Source: Lutjanus erythropterus (Eukaryota; Chordata; Actinopteri; Lutjaniformes; Lutjanidae). Taken from it: a DNA stretch of 64,000 nt. The notes under the pieces are model-generated. The model was given only the letters and a program-made list of their open reading frames with translations. It was not told the DNA's origin and made no database searches. How positions within the stretch are numbered: the stretch's first letter is position 1; each line of letters opens with the position of its first letter. A program made the translations under genes and the position numbers. Positions 1 through 11,330 of this stretch are shown one piece after another. The DNA is taken from contig CM034600.1 of NCBI GenBank assembly GCA_020091685.1, forward strand, positions 2,818,024 through 2,882,023, given 5' to 3'.

Positions 1-212
1 GGTTTACAGCGCAGACATTACAATCTGACACTTGCGACTATCCCTCTGTTGATACCTTTGTGCCAACATCATTTACTGCTGCAGCTACAATCTCTTCTTT
101 AATGTGTCGAATTATTGGTAATCTTGATTTAAATCGTATTTAACGTTCATGTGTGTGAAATTAGTGTAGAATTTTGTCATATTTAACCCAGGAACTGACT
201 ACTAAGCAGTTA

Positions 213-355
213 ATGTTTGAGTCCAGGTGGAAATTTGAAGGAATTCCCTCCAAGCGCTCCTGAGATATCACATTCACAAGACTGGGATGGGGGTGACGCT
301 ATAGTGACCTTCGACCACCAAAATCTTATCACTTCATCCTTGAATCCAAACTGGT
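213..355 (+). repeat. interspersed repeat, 'GACCACCAAAATC' family, copy 1
   Basis: The block carries GAATTCCCTCCAAGCGCTCC, TGAGATATCACATTCAC and CTTCGACCACCAAAATCTTA, ending in a CATCCTTGAATCC string. The same ordered phrases recur, diverged, at 41655-41850. This is a widespread type of short repeat in fish noncoding DNA; I cannot name its family with certainty. Confidence 0.55.
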
Positions 356-392
356 CAAAATGTTCTGCTTTTCCTGCTTTTCCCCCCTGCAG

Positions 393-506
393 CAGCTCCC
401 CACGGTGTTTGCTGTAGATGAGTCCACAGTGCATATGACAGCACTCAAGCTGGCCAAGCAAGGAGACACCAGACTGTTGAACACACATCTTGTAGAACCC
501 TATTAA
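393..506 (+). other. candidate terminal coding exon of an unrecognised gene
   Basis: A strong pyrimidine tract (TTTTCCTGCTTTTCCCCCC) runs into CAG at 390-392, and an open frame of 37 codons then ends in TAA at 504-506. The peptide contains FAVDESTVHMTALKLAKQGD and ends HLVEPY, with a balanced composition that looks more coding-like than the surrounding repeats. A second AG three bases downstream would keep the same frame. I do not recognise the family. It could be the last exon of a gene lying to the left of the window, or chance. No upstream exon can be seen because the preceding 180 bases are an interspersed repeat. Confidence 0.3.
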
Positions 507-574
507 ACTATATCCCTGATCACACTACTGTACTTTATAGACTGACCCTGGCAGGACACAAGAGGGTGTGATGA

Positions 575-995
575 GGGGAGGCAGTAGGACTAAATATCAA
601 TTAAAAAATGATAATACCAGTACAAATGCCAGTAAAGTGATACTGATACCAGTAGAGTACTTCATTCAATACCAACCTTGTGAACAGAAGCATTCTTGGA
701 ATAATGCTTCTGCATTTTATGCATTTATTTTTATCAGATGCCACAGGTGTGTAGTATAGCCATATTATGCAACGTTTTGGTGGCATCTTGACTTGCTGAA
801 CTGCCAACTTCACCACCACAGACTGTATGGGTTGTAGCTGATGTAGCAGCGGGCCAATCACGCCTTGCATTAAATCAAAGAAGCTTTAAGCGAGCAAAAC
901 CATACAGATTCTTTTTTTCTAGATCTGGGTACAAAAAGGATCAGCTGGAGACATCATTTGACCAGAGAAGTTCTGATACTACTTGCTACCATGAT
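575..995. mobile_element. degraded hAT-like nonautonomous element, left part
   Basis: Phrases such as AATACCAGTACAAATGCCAG, GATACTGATACCAGTAGAGT, TCTGGGTACAAAAAGG and CATTTGACCAGAGAAGTTC match, in the same order, the better-preserved element at 47191-47456. A further piece with GTACTGAGTACTGATACC lies at 1499-1522, so the region between may be an insertion or a longer variant of the element. It is too decayed to define its ends. Confidence 0.45.
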
Positions 996-2560
996 GTTTC
1001 AGTTGAAAACAAAAGGGGGCTTCCGCTGTGGGGACCAAGGCAGGGATCCCTGCATGTTTGACCCCAAAGTCCAGTTCATTTGGTAAGTGTGAAAACTACA
1101 TATCATGCTGTGGCGCAGATCAACGAACCGTGCCTGAGTCCGTTCGAAAGGGTGATTTGGAGCACGGTTTGTGTGAGTTCAGGCACGGTTCACATCAAGT
1201 GAGAAAGCACATGGAAGTTTTGAGTTGAAGTCATCGAGAGCAGTTGCAAAAGCATCTCTCAACGCCGCCTGTCTCCTCCAGAACTAGCGTACGCTGGCAG
1301 CACGGGCCAGTCTCATCCTCTGAGCCGCAAGGCCATAGAGAAAAATGCAGGAAGGCAGGTGAGAGGGTCATTACTGACAATGTTAACGAAGGTTAACTCC
1401 ATTACATGACATCTGAGATCTTGCAATTGGCAGTTACTGTTTTGTTTCGTCCTCTGGCATGGTGCGAAGCAATCGTACCTTGTTTGAAAACGCCCTAAAA
1501 GTACTGAGTACTGATACCTAGCCTTAGGAAGAAGACTCTGTTTACATCGATGATGCTTTTCTGCAATAATTAAATATATAAATTGATGAACAGTGTTTCC
1601 GACACGTCAGACTTTTAACATGAATAATAATAGTAATTCACCACAAAATTATTTCCTTTAGGTGTATATATGTACGTTTAGATGTGTGTGACTAAAACTT
1701 TTTCTTATGCAGCCCTATGTTATGTAATGATAAATAAACTACTTTGATACCTTGATGTGAAGAAGTTGTATAGGGCCTTTCGTGCCTCCAGAGAAAACTT
1801 AGGAGGAAACATTACACGCAGAGGAACATTAGGTCCAAGAATATCCCCAGCTAATTTCACAGCCACCTTGCCAGTAGTTGTGGAGCTATCTTGCTCTGGA
1901 CCAAAGTGTTAGACAGACTGACAGACTGGCTGTAGCAGACTGGTGACCTAAGTCCTCGTGTTTAAGCCCTGCCACTACTGTGTGAAAATCACAATTTCAC
2001 TGCGTTAAAAAGATGCATTTTAATAGAAGGTGTCAGTCCCGTGGGTACTGCAGAGCAGAACGAACCAGAGGAACATAACAGAGTCAAAGTGTAGTAAGTG
2101 AAGAAATGTTGAAGACTGTCGCCATGGTAGTTATAGATTTATTTTTATCTTTTAAGTCTGTGTAAAGGGAATTCAGAGTTTATCTTCTAAACATATTATA
2201 CATGTTAGAGAATAGTAGCTGAAAATGTGAAAAGAATGAGAACTTTGTAGTACTGAATTGTGGGGTTAAACAGTTGAATTTATGCTCATGAATTCTGTGT
2301 TCAGGATTTTTTGGATGACCTGAAACACGGTTCTGCAAAGTGTTGGAGCCATGGTCCCCCAACTCTCAAATCTCCACATCAGCCCAGCAGTTAACTTCAG
2401 CTCACTTCAGTTCCAACAACCCGACACAGAAGAAAAAAAGCAATCGTGTCACTGTCCTCTGGCTCTGGTGGCTCAGACATGACTGGACATGATGTCCAAT
2501 AAAGCTGCTAGACAGAGCGTCCATGTTTCTGGTGGTTTTCAGGTCATAGTGGCGTTTGAC
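996..2560. other. intergenic stretch without a supportable gene
   Basis: Two GC-richer islands (1015-1080 and 1260-1370) end in plausible donor sites, but they do not splice together in a common open frame (the join would create a stop) and match nothing I recognise. The rest is AT-rich sequence with no clear feature. Confidence 0.4.
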
Positions 2561-2566
2561 ACATGA

Positions 2567-2908
2567 TTTTGAGACTTAATTATATATACTTAACTGTTTT
2601 TTTAATCATTCAAATTTGGGTGGATGGTTAATAACACATTTCTGTAGTGTGACAAACTCAGAACACACATTAATGGTTGCTTTACAAGATCTTTAAGTAC
2701 TTGTATCAGTACTCAGTATCAGCAAGTACCCAAATGTAAAAACTGAAAAAAGTCAGAAAAAAGGGAGTATCAGTGCATCCCTACTGTTTTTTCTTGAGTT
2801 TGAGACTTAATTTTATATACCTTAATTTTTTCAATTATTCAAATTGGGCTTGGTGGTTAATAACACATTTCTGTGGTGTGACAAACTCAGAACACACATC
2901 AACAGGTT
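2567..2908. repeat. pair of about 110-bp direct repeats split by a hAT-end fragment
   Basis: 2567-2674 and 2801-2908 share GAGACTTAATT, GGTTAATAACACATTTCTGT and GTGTGACAAACTCAGAACAC at matching spacing. Between them, about 2695-2784 reads toward GGGAGTATCAGTGCATCCCT, which is the terminal motif of the hAT-type element seen whole at 34208-35301. The arrangement suggests an element end inserted in, or trapped by, a local duplication. Confidence 0.6.
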
Positions 2909-5589
2909 GTCAACAGTGTAATGTAGTGTGATATCTACTCTCTTTAATAAGCCACACCAGCAAACCAAGAAAGAATTTCCTGTTTTGCAACAAGAAATAT
3001 CAACCTTAGTCGAATCATTCACTCAGTTGTATGTCCAAGGTTTCAAGGTCTTCAGTCCTTCCCTAAAACAAATGTTACGAGACCCGCGGTGTAACCTTGG
3101 TCTGTCAATGAGCCTCTAAAGGCTTCAACCTTGAAATGGGATGAGGCCAATTGTCATGTGTGGATGATTTCACCGGTTCCTTCCACTGTGCAGCACAAAG
3201 CGTTCACCTGCTTCACTGCTGCTCATCTCACACACAAACATGGATGCGAGAGGTAGAGCTGAGGGTGCTGCAGCCCCCCCCCCCCAATCAATCCAGGCAT
3301 TATAAAAACTATCAAGCATCAATCAGCATCCCTGTGCACAAAGCAACCTGAAGGTATGTTCCAACCACATGGATGCAACAATGACACATAGTGGGTGTAG
3401 ACTTGCTGAGAGGCGGGGGAGGCATGGACATTCCACATAGTATAAAGAAATGATCAGTGATACATGTACTGTATTATTGTCACAGCTGGAGGAAAACATT
3501 GCATTTGTATTTACCTTGAAGCCATGGAGGCCACTGAACTCTGGACCTCTGTGTTTTTTCCAAGGTGAATGTAATAAAAGTCATAATGTAACCGTTACTG
3601 TAACAGAGAGTGGATGGTAAAGGGCTGAACAATTCATCTAAATTTATCGGGGAACAAAAATTAATTCTTGAAAATGCACGTTGAAATGATGAAGGCACTT
3701 GCAAATGATAAGTAAAATGTAAATCATGCTTTTTTGTTTCATTTTTACCTCTTTACATTAAACTCTTCAATAAACACTGACAAAAAGGAAGATCTCAGGT
3801 GGACAATAATTAGAATAAATATGAAACAAAATTTACTTAAAAGAAATCGGGTTTGAATTTGAATCAAACACTATTACTAAGAGTGTTTACTAGATATTTA
3901 GTCAGTGCTGATTCATAGAAGAAATCATAAAGCACTGGCAGTTCTGTGGCTACTATATACCTGTGGCATTGGATAAAAATAAATACATAAATGCAGATGG
4001 ATTATTTCAGGAATGCTTCTATTCACATGGTTGATGGTAGAATGAAGTAGGAAACTGAAAGGTGTCAAATACAGTATTCTGTGGATATCAGTATCACTTT
4101 AAGGGTACAGGTGGCGTAATTTTTTAAAAATGATGTAGCATCTAATCAAAGACCCGTTCAAAAAAAATTCCAGTGACTTCAAGATGAGAGAAATTTCAAT
4201 GGAGCGCTGAAGTCACACCTCTTCTGGTCCATGGGACCCAAGCAGTTTCACACAAAACTAAACTACGACCAACTGAGACTTTCTTTACTTTTACGTTACA
4301 TTATGTTTAAATTAAGAAACATCATATGTGTAATTCGTGGCACACTTCAAATGGGACCAAAACATTTTATACCACACATACCGTTCATGAGTTATGTCCA
4401 ATGGGGCACATAGGAAGGGGCGTAACTTCACCTCTCTGTGGTGTCTGTAGTGTGAAATTCCCTTTAACTTTAATGAAATATTTTCATTAATACTAAATAC
4501 TTTAGCCTCTTCTATATTTCCAGATTATACTGTGTATCATTCATTGTCTCTCCAAATGTCTATATATGCATATATTTAGGTTGGTGAAATTTTTGACTTT
4601 TTTTCAGGGGGACATGCTCCCGGCCCCCACAGGCAGCTCAGGTTTTTGGACCTTGGTATATCTAAAATCCTGCGTACGGTCCTTTGGAGACCAAAACAGA
4701 GCTAAAAACAGAGCGAGTTTTAGAATTACATTCATCAGATGGACACAAACGTGACTCCAAATAAATGATTGTGTTGCTGGATGTGTAAATAGGTTGTTTG
4801 CAGTGACGTGATGACATGCTGAATTCAGATGGAGATCAGGAAGTAAACAGCAGATATTAGGTATTATTACAACAGAAAATCACAACATATGATGGATGTG
4901 ATCCTTTTAAAGATGAGCAATTTTTCAACTGAATTAAAGAATTTGCCTGCAAGACAGTATTTGTCAGCAACTATGGGGGTGAATGTTTTTTCTTTAATTG
5001 TTTTATGGGTTAACCTGACTTTACAAACAGTTAACTATAGGATAACACTACAGAAAGCCACAAAAGGTAAGTTACGTTTGATGAAGTGGTCACCACAGAA
5101 ACGGGCATTATGCAACTCCGCTCCTCCCAACAACAGACAAACGTTTAAAAGTCATTTTTTCAGGTGTTTTTCTGTCAGCTTGTCGCATTTTCCCCACTTG
5201 TGAACAACAGTTTTTGGGATTCAAAAAAACTGTTCATGGTTTCTCAGTTGGACACATTTCAGCAACCATAAACAACGCAAAATCTAGACATCATCACCAC
5301 AACAACTTAAAGTGATGATGTCAGTGCTGTGTTTAGAGCTTGTTCCATCTGATTAAGTGGCCAAAACAATCCCAACATTTTTAATATTAAACATAATTGC
5401 TTCAAGACACAGCCAATCAGCAAGCTTCAAACTCTGACGCTAAAACTATTGATGGGGTGAAAGTACAGGTTCAACTTCGTAAAGTTTATGGTAAAGACTA
5501 AGGAATTCTCCAAATCAGTTTTGGATTTTGGTTCACTTTTGAATCAGTTTAGTGCACTCATGGGCTTTCCCATGGTCGGAAAAAAGTCA
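2909..5589. other. intergenic stretch, no gene seen
   Basis: Mostly AT-rich unique-looking sequence. A short C-run lies near 3278-3287. The longest open frame (4889-5203 +, 104 codons) has a hydrophobic middle but no family resemblance, no splice context and no promoter, so it is not called as a gene. Confidence 0.4.
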
Positions 5590-5825
5590 CAAAAATACCC
5601 TCTTGGATGCCTGTATGGTAGATAAAACATAACAAATGCCCTTTAGAGAGGCCCATTGTCCAAGACTATGTGATAAAGTGCCCACTGGGGTGCAATTCTG
5701 GTAAACGAAATATGATAAAATGCCCTTTAGGGTGCCCTTCCAGTGGAAAAAAATGTGCCAAAGTGCCCCACCAGTGGAGAAAACATGCTAAAGTACCCTC
5801 TTGGGTGCCCTTCAGTGGACAGACA
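5590..5825. repeat. degenerate minisatellite, about 50-60 bp unit
   Basis: Four to five diverged units contain CCCTCTTGG(A/G)TGCC, AAATGCCCTTTAG, GGGTGCCCTTCCAGTGGA and CAAAGTGCCCCACCAGTGG. The phrase 'tgccctttagggtgcccttcagtgga' is spread over the units in varied form. It lies about 0.6 kb upstream of the pdyn promoter. Confidence 0.7.
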
Positions 5826-6193
5826 AAATAAAAGCATCACAATTTTTTGGCACACTGGTGCCCCACCACATTAGTAAAAGTCGGTGCCCTTTTATTTATT
5901 TCTTTGTTTTTGCCCCTGCTTCTCAGACAGCCTGAGTCCATCACTGATTTAGTGGTGTTTTGATTCTGGACTGTTATTGCATGAGTAATTTAATTTAAAA
6001 AAAACCTACAGGCATATATGTAATACATGATGTTCATATTTGGATCAGTGTTTTCTATTTCAGTTCATGTCTGAGTTGTCATCCTCTCTTCCAGGTTTAA
6101 CTTTCCTTCAGTCTTACTGAAAAACAGAAAACACTTCGCTCATTGATGTCAGTGTGATACAGCAAGGGTTTGATCCGAGCCCCCCAGAGATGG

Positions 6194-6238
6194 AATGATG
6201 ATGATGGTGATGATGATGATGATGACGATGATGATAAT
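6194..6238 (+). repeat. imperfect (GAT)n microsatellite
   Basis: About fifteen GAT/GGT/GAC triplets in a row, roughly 200 bases upstream of the pdyn TATA-like box. Confidence 0.85.
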
Positions 6239-6354
6239 GTGCTGATGGGATGAGCTGCGCTGCTGCTCCCATACCTTCTGTCTGTGTGTGTGTGGGCGTT
6301 GTTAAAAACTCCTGAAGCGGAGGGTGGTGGGGGGGATTATTTACGCAGTGTCTT

Positions 6355-6432
6355 CTCCTCCCATTGGTCCCTCAACAGGAGCTGCTGTGATGCGCTGCGG
6401 TGACACAGCCAAGTCTCCGGCGATAAAAAGAA
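6355..6432 (+). promoter_or_regulatory. pdyn: pdyn core promoter
   Basis: An inverted CCAAT box (CCATTGGTCC near 6361) is followed by a GC-rich stretch and a TATA-like GATAAAAAG at about 6421-6429. A start site roughly 25-30 bases further on would give a first exon ending at 6558. The placement is inferred from sequence only. Confidence 0.55.
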
Positions 6433-6449
6433 AAGCGACGAGCCGCGGA

Positions 6450-6558
6450 GGAGAGAGACACAAGTGTTGGAGGGCGGTCGGTCAGCGAGTTTCCATCTGA
6501 TGGTCGATGCGCCTCTGCGAGTCTTAACACGGCTGGAAGTATCTGTCCAACTCCTGAG
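6450..6558 (+). other. pdyn: pdyn 5' UTR exon (probable)
   Basis: Noncoding first exon inferred between the TATA-like box and a donor at 6559 (GAG|GTACTA). It contains no ATG in frame with the precursor. The next exon begins at 6928 after GTGTGTGTCAG and contains the start codon at 6942. Vertebrate opioid precursor genes usually have such a noncoding first exon. The 5' end is approximate. Confidence 0.5.
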
Positions 6559-6941
6559 GTACTAACTCTACACTTTGTACTTCATTGTCTCTCTGAAACT
6601 TGAACTTAGAGCGCAGTTCATGTATCTCTGCTTGGTATTAAACAGGCTGAAAGTTGGTGCCAGCGCGCCATTACGCACTGCGCACAGATGCGTAAAGCAG
6701 ACTGTTTAACGAGTTAAAGCTGATTTTTACAGACTTAATTAAGTAAATAAATAGTTTTTTAATGCTTAAGTAATATTCATCAGCACAGGTGATTATATTT
6801 ATTTAATATTTTAGTCTGTGAATCATCAAACTAAGCCTAACTCTGAGCCAGTCTAATCTCATCCAGACTCACATTGTTGTTCGTGTTTTTGTTTTTGTTT
6901 TTGTTTGTGTGTCCGTATGTGTGTCAGGGATCTGGTGAAGA

Positions 6942-8565
6942 ATGGAGTGGTATGTCCTGGTGCTGATACTGAGCTTGCCGCCCTCCATCCACGCAGATTG
7001 CTCTTCACAGTGTCTGAAATGCGCGCAGCAACTCCTCAGCGCCGACGTCTCCTTCAGCAGCCTGGTAAGATCAGGGACACCATTACACAGAGAGAGAGCT
7101 GATTTCACTTTTTAATTTTCAACATTTTTGTGTGAAAATGAGGCAACAGAAGCACTGGGATTATTGTGACTCTATTTTATTATTAGAATAGTGACATATT
7201 CTGTAAATTTCATAAATCCTGAAGTTAAAGATACCAAACATGTCAGGCTGAATGAGTCACAATAGGATGCACCTAGAGTATGGTGTGCGTAAAAACGCAA
7301 AATCCTGAATCTTAAGTACCAATAATGCTTTGGACAAGAACATTATGTGATGTTTGCACTTTAAAGCTACTTGAGGATAAATTTAAGGAGGAACCCGGGG
7401 TCCAGATGATGGTCTAATTTGCTGAAACAGAAACCAAACCCATAAAAATGTCTTCACCAAACAAAAAAGGTTTAAATGTGACTTCTAGCACCTCACTGTG
7501 CAAACACCGGGGTTAAGTAGTAACGGATTACTTGTTACAGGGATTCTGTAATCAGATTGCAAAAAATAAGAAACCATACCCAGTCCAAATTACATCTGGA
7601 AAATGGTGTAATTAAATTATAATTACACCACGACAATAATTTCATTAAGTCTTTAAAATATGGCCATTTTAAAACTGCGAAACTTTCTTAGACAAGTGTT
7701 CCACATTGTAGGGAACCTTACAGGAGAAAAGAACTGCATTTTTATTTGCCCTAAAAATGTAATATGGAACTCAAATTTTTGTGGCTGCATCCATGTTTTA
7801 ATACAAGGTACAATATTTTCAGTGTGTAATGTTGTAGTAATCCAGAAGTATTCAGTTTAGATGACGTTTTTCTGGTCATGTTATCTGTAATCAGTAACTG
7901 ACTATATTTACAAGTAATCTGACCCAACCCTGAAGGACACCCGTGTGTGTGGACAGATTGTTTTCACACTCCTCTTTCTGTGTGTGTGTGTTCTGCAGTC
8001 GTGCAGTGCTGAGTGTGAGGGTCAGCTGCAGAGCTGCGGACAGGCTCCGGGGCTGGCGGACTTCAGCCAGGATGAGGCGGCCGCGGAGGAGGAGAGCCAG
8101 CAGGCGGACCTGGTCAAACGCTACGGCGGCTTTATAAAGAGGATCGACAAGAACAAGAACAAGATCTTCTCGTCTCCGTGGCGCGACAACTACATCCTGA
8201 AGGCCGGGGCGCTGCCCAAGAAATACGAGGACTTGTTGAAGAGGCTGGAGGAGAGAGGCGTGGACGCGCCGCAGGAGGACGCGGACGCCGCGGAGGATCA
8301 GATGCTCCACAGTTACGTTAAACGTTACGGCGGCTTTTTACGCAAATTCGGCCCCAAGTCAAAGAGGAGTAGCTCCGCGGAGCAGGAGAGCCAGGAGCCC
8401 GAGGAGCTGCAGAAGCGCTACGGAGGCTTCATGAGGAGGATCCGACCAAAGTTGAACAACCTGAAGTGGGACAAGCGGTACGGAGGCTTTCTGCGCCGCC
8501 ACTTCAAAATCTCTGTGCGCTCAGTGGAGGAGCCGTATTACTCCTCCGATGAGCTGAGCCTATAG
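6942..8565 (+). CDS. pdyn: prodynorphin (opioid neuropeptide precursor)
   Basis: Two coding exons, 6942-7064 and 7999-8565 (phase 0 junction), encode 229 residues. The product is a secreted prohormone cleaved in neuroendocrine vesicles to peptides acting mainly on kappa-type opioid receptors. Residues 1-18 form a signal peptide (hydrophobic core VLVLILSL). Six cysteines follow at 20, 24, 27, 43, 47 and 54, the opioid-precursor N-terminal domain. Four cores, each preceded by Lys-Arg, start at residues 83 (YGGFIKR), 151 (YGGFLRKFGPK, neoendorphin-like), 182 (YGGFMRRIRPK, dynorphin A) and 202 (YGGFLRRHFK, dynorphin B). The chain ends DELSL. The IRPKL stretch after the third core and the dynA/dynB tandem separate it from proenkephalin and pronociceptin. 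The second exon is much more GC-rich than its surroundings. Unusual points are Ile in the first core and Met in dynorphin A. Confidence 0.96.
7510..7933. mobile_element. DNA-transposon remnant in the pdyn coding intron
   Basis: The left side has GTAACGGATTACTTGTTACA and the right side ACAAGTAATCTGACCCAACC, an imperfect inverted pair with ACCCAACCCTG at the right edge. Such TAACGGATTAC/ACCCAACCC elements are common in fish. It ends about 65 bases before the second coding exon. Confidence 0.5.
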
Positions 8566-8775
8566 ATGAACCTGCCTAACAAGACAAACTACAGAGGACT
8601 TGTGCAGGTTCACCTGAAACGCCGCCATTTATCCAGAAAGTATCATATGCCTGCCTTTCTGCTTATCGGCTGACTTGTGTGTAACAACTCTCATCTCTGT
8701 GTAATTAGCATCATGTCTGTCATTCAATAAAGGATGCTTGTTTAATAAAACCATCAATAAAACCACGCCCCTGTT
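8566..8775 (+). terminator. pdyn: pdyn 3' UTR with three poly(A) signals
   Basis: AATAAA occurs at 8726-8731, 8744-8749 and 8756-8761, within 36 bases. The 3' UTR is therefore short, about 0.2 kb. Confidence 0.8.
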
Positions 8776-9509
8776 TGTCAAACAAGTTCAAGAGAAGTCG
8801 CACGTACGCGCCTGACTCCAGTCTCAGTGCGCTCCGTTCCATTCTGCCAGACTCCAGTCAGAATTCTGTCAATTTTATATTTTCTCACTCACTTCGACAG
8901 ACTCATAGCTGGTTATAATCAGGCGTAATGTGTTTTATAAAAGATGAAGACACGTCCTTCAATTCGGCATATATCAATAACACAGAGAAGCTCTTAAAAT
9001 ATATTTGATCCTAAATTTGTTTCACATTCTATTTGTATCCTAGGATTATAGACAGACTTCCATGAGCAACGATGAAATTTTAGTACAATAAATAAAATGA
9101 AAATGAAAAGAAATGATAAAATCTTAATAATAAACTTAAAATTAAAAATAATTAAAAGATAGATTATAAAAAAATATGTTCACCTTGACTTTAATACAAC
9201 CAAAATCTTTCTACTGATCCAAAACCAGTCAAATTACTGTGCAAAGAATCTATCTGACAGTTTGTTTAGCACAACTGTGAAGCACCTGACTGCCAGAGAA
9301 AAAAGTCTGACCACTGATGAAGTCTGACCAGTAAAAAGAGCGATGAAGAGTGATGCAGCTGCGCCACCTTGTGATCATGTAACAGATGTGACAGGTAAAG
9401 TCATGTTTGCTTCTAGTTGGTCAAAACCTCAGTCAGTTTACGAAATGGAGATAAACAGTCATAGCTGACATTTTGACTGTAACGTGTTTCTAGGGTACAT
9501 TTCAGGGTG
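8776..9509. other. intergenic stretch, nothing recognised
   Basis: AT-rich sequence between the pdyn poly(A) sites and a fold-back element. No open frame, RNA gene or clear repeat is visible. Confidence 0.4.
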
Positions 9510-9916
9510 TGTTACCTTAAAGCAACAACCATACCATTCCAACTCCCATAATGTCATGGTAAATAGGTGGTATTTACCAAGTAATATATTTGAAATTTAT
9601 TTGAAATTACCCACAAATGAGCTCCAACTTTATCCCAATGTCATGGTTAATTATGTGATGTGATAATTAGCGAGCACTGTGTACCTACCAGAAATTTGGG
9701 GGTCATTTGCAGGTAAATTCAGAGAAATTTCATGTGTCTTCCTTTGTAATTATCACCAACTACTTGCAAATGGTGCTTGCTAATTATCATACTTAACCAT
9801 GAAATTATGGGGTGATTTGAAGGTAATTTGTAAGCCATTTCTAAGAAATTTCAAATATATTACCACCTATTTACCATGACATTATGGGACCTGGAAATTG
9901 AAGTGTTACCAACAGT
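9510..9916. mobile_element. fold-back MITE, about 400 bp
   Basis: CCCATAATGTCATGGTAAAT followed by AGGTGGTA on the left is matched in reverse complement by TACCACCTATTTACCATGAC then ATTATGGG on the right, with outer GTTACC/GGTAAC ends. The interior is also roughly self-complementary (TAATTAT...ATAATTA, TGTCATGGTTAA...TTAACCATGAAA). The RNA or single strand would fold into one long hairpin. No coding capacity. Confidence 0.8.
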
Positions 9917-10599
9917 TATGGTTTAAAATTTGAATAAAATTTATTATAACACTAATGGAAAATATTCAACTGCCTCAGCAGTTTAAAATTCAGGCCATTT
10001 GAAACTGAAAAGGTATATGAAAGGTAAGTTTGTTGGTCTGATGTTATCTCCAGGCAACATTGTGCCATTGTGGAGCAGCCTACAGGAACGAATGTGTTAG
10101 TGTTGGAATATTTCTGCAAACTTTACATCAACAGTTTATCAAACCAAACTATCAGAACCTCCTCAAAATAAGACAGTGAGTCATATTACAGTGTTTGATC
10201 ACTTGTGTCACATTGAAGTGTTTGTTTCCTGGTGTGTGTCTTTCCTGACAGACAGTATGTTGCCACCATTTGTTGTGTTGCTGCAATTTTTTGGCTCACT
10301 GCTTATGTGTTTAAATAAAATAAAATAGTTATCAGTGCATTTTACAGCATGTCTTATATTGTTTGAACAGTATATAAACTTAAATACACAACACTGTCCT
10401 GGTGGAAATCCATAACTGTACAGTGTTACTTTGAGAAAACATTTACATTTTAACAGTTTTTCATCACTTAATTATCAAATAGAGTACATTAAACGATTGA
10501 AAATTGAACTTCACTCATCTGTTAATGTGAATCCAACATTCAGAACATTTTTTTGCCGATGGAGCTGGACAGCACAACAAAGGAAGGTAAGAGTGCAGC

Positions 10600-10870
10600 T
10601 GCCCTGATGGGATGCAACTAACGATTATTTTCATCATTAATCAATTAGTCTACAATGAAACGTTTTTAAAAATGTGAAAAATGCTCAACACAATTTCCCA
10701 AAGCGTTTCTACTAATATAAGCTTGATGGTTAATACCATTTTTGTCAAGGAAAAATGCCACATCAGTGTACGCAAGAGGCCAAACATTGTTCCTTTGTTC
10801 TCTTTTATCACATTCATGAGTTTAGAATCTAGTAAGCCAATAATTGTCCCATGTGACGACTAAACAAACT
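10600..10870. mobile_element. hAT-type MITE fragment ('GCAACTAACGATTATTTTCAT')
   Basis: GATGCAACTAACGATTATTT then TCATTAATCAATTAGTC matches the left end of the more complete copy at 16849-17176. The right end is lost or highly diverged. Confidence 0.6.
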
Positions 10871-11330
10871 GCATCTGATGAAGACAGTGAGTTGCAGCTG
10901 AAAGTTCAGGAAAAAAGCTAGTAAGTAAGATTTTCTCCTCACTTGTAAGGCTGAGGACCAGAAACAAAGCAGGTTCCTGTCTCAGTGATGCAGACGTGAA
11001 CATTTACAGAATGTAATGATGCACAGTCTGTTCTTGAAAACGGAGCATTTATTACCAAACTGAGCAACTCTCCTGTTTTTTTTCCAGCCTTCTTGGAATA
11101 AATCCCTACAGAAACAGCTGTATCAAATATATTAGTTACAAAAACATATTTACAGACAAATCACTACTGAAACACACTCCTGACACCAGAGGAGATCTTG
11201 AAAGTTTAAGGACGTCTATGAGGAAGGCTCATGTGTTGTGTTCAATGAAAAATTAAAAAAAAAAAAAAAAAGTCAACGCATGGACGAGCCCTCAGTCAGT
11301 CAATCCAGGGTCCAGAAAGATTAAGGACTA

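Noticed and set aside
1003-1366. Two exon-like islands with donor sites (near 1003-1082 and 1283-1362)
   Set aside because: They cannot be joined in one open frame (TG plus A at the join makes a stop), and neither peptide is recognisable; they also sit amid decayed hAT sequence.
4889-5203. 104-codon + strand frame with a hydrophobic segment
   Set aside because: No family resemblance, splice context, promoter or poly(A) signal; length is within chance expectation for AT-rich DNA of this size.
7891-8310. 139-codon minus-strand frame
   Set aside because: Antisense shadow of the GC-rich second pdyn coding exon.
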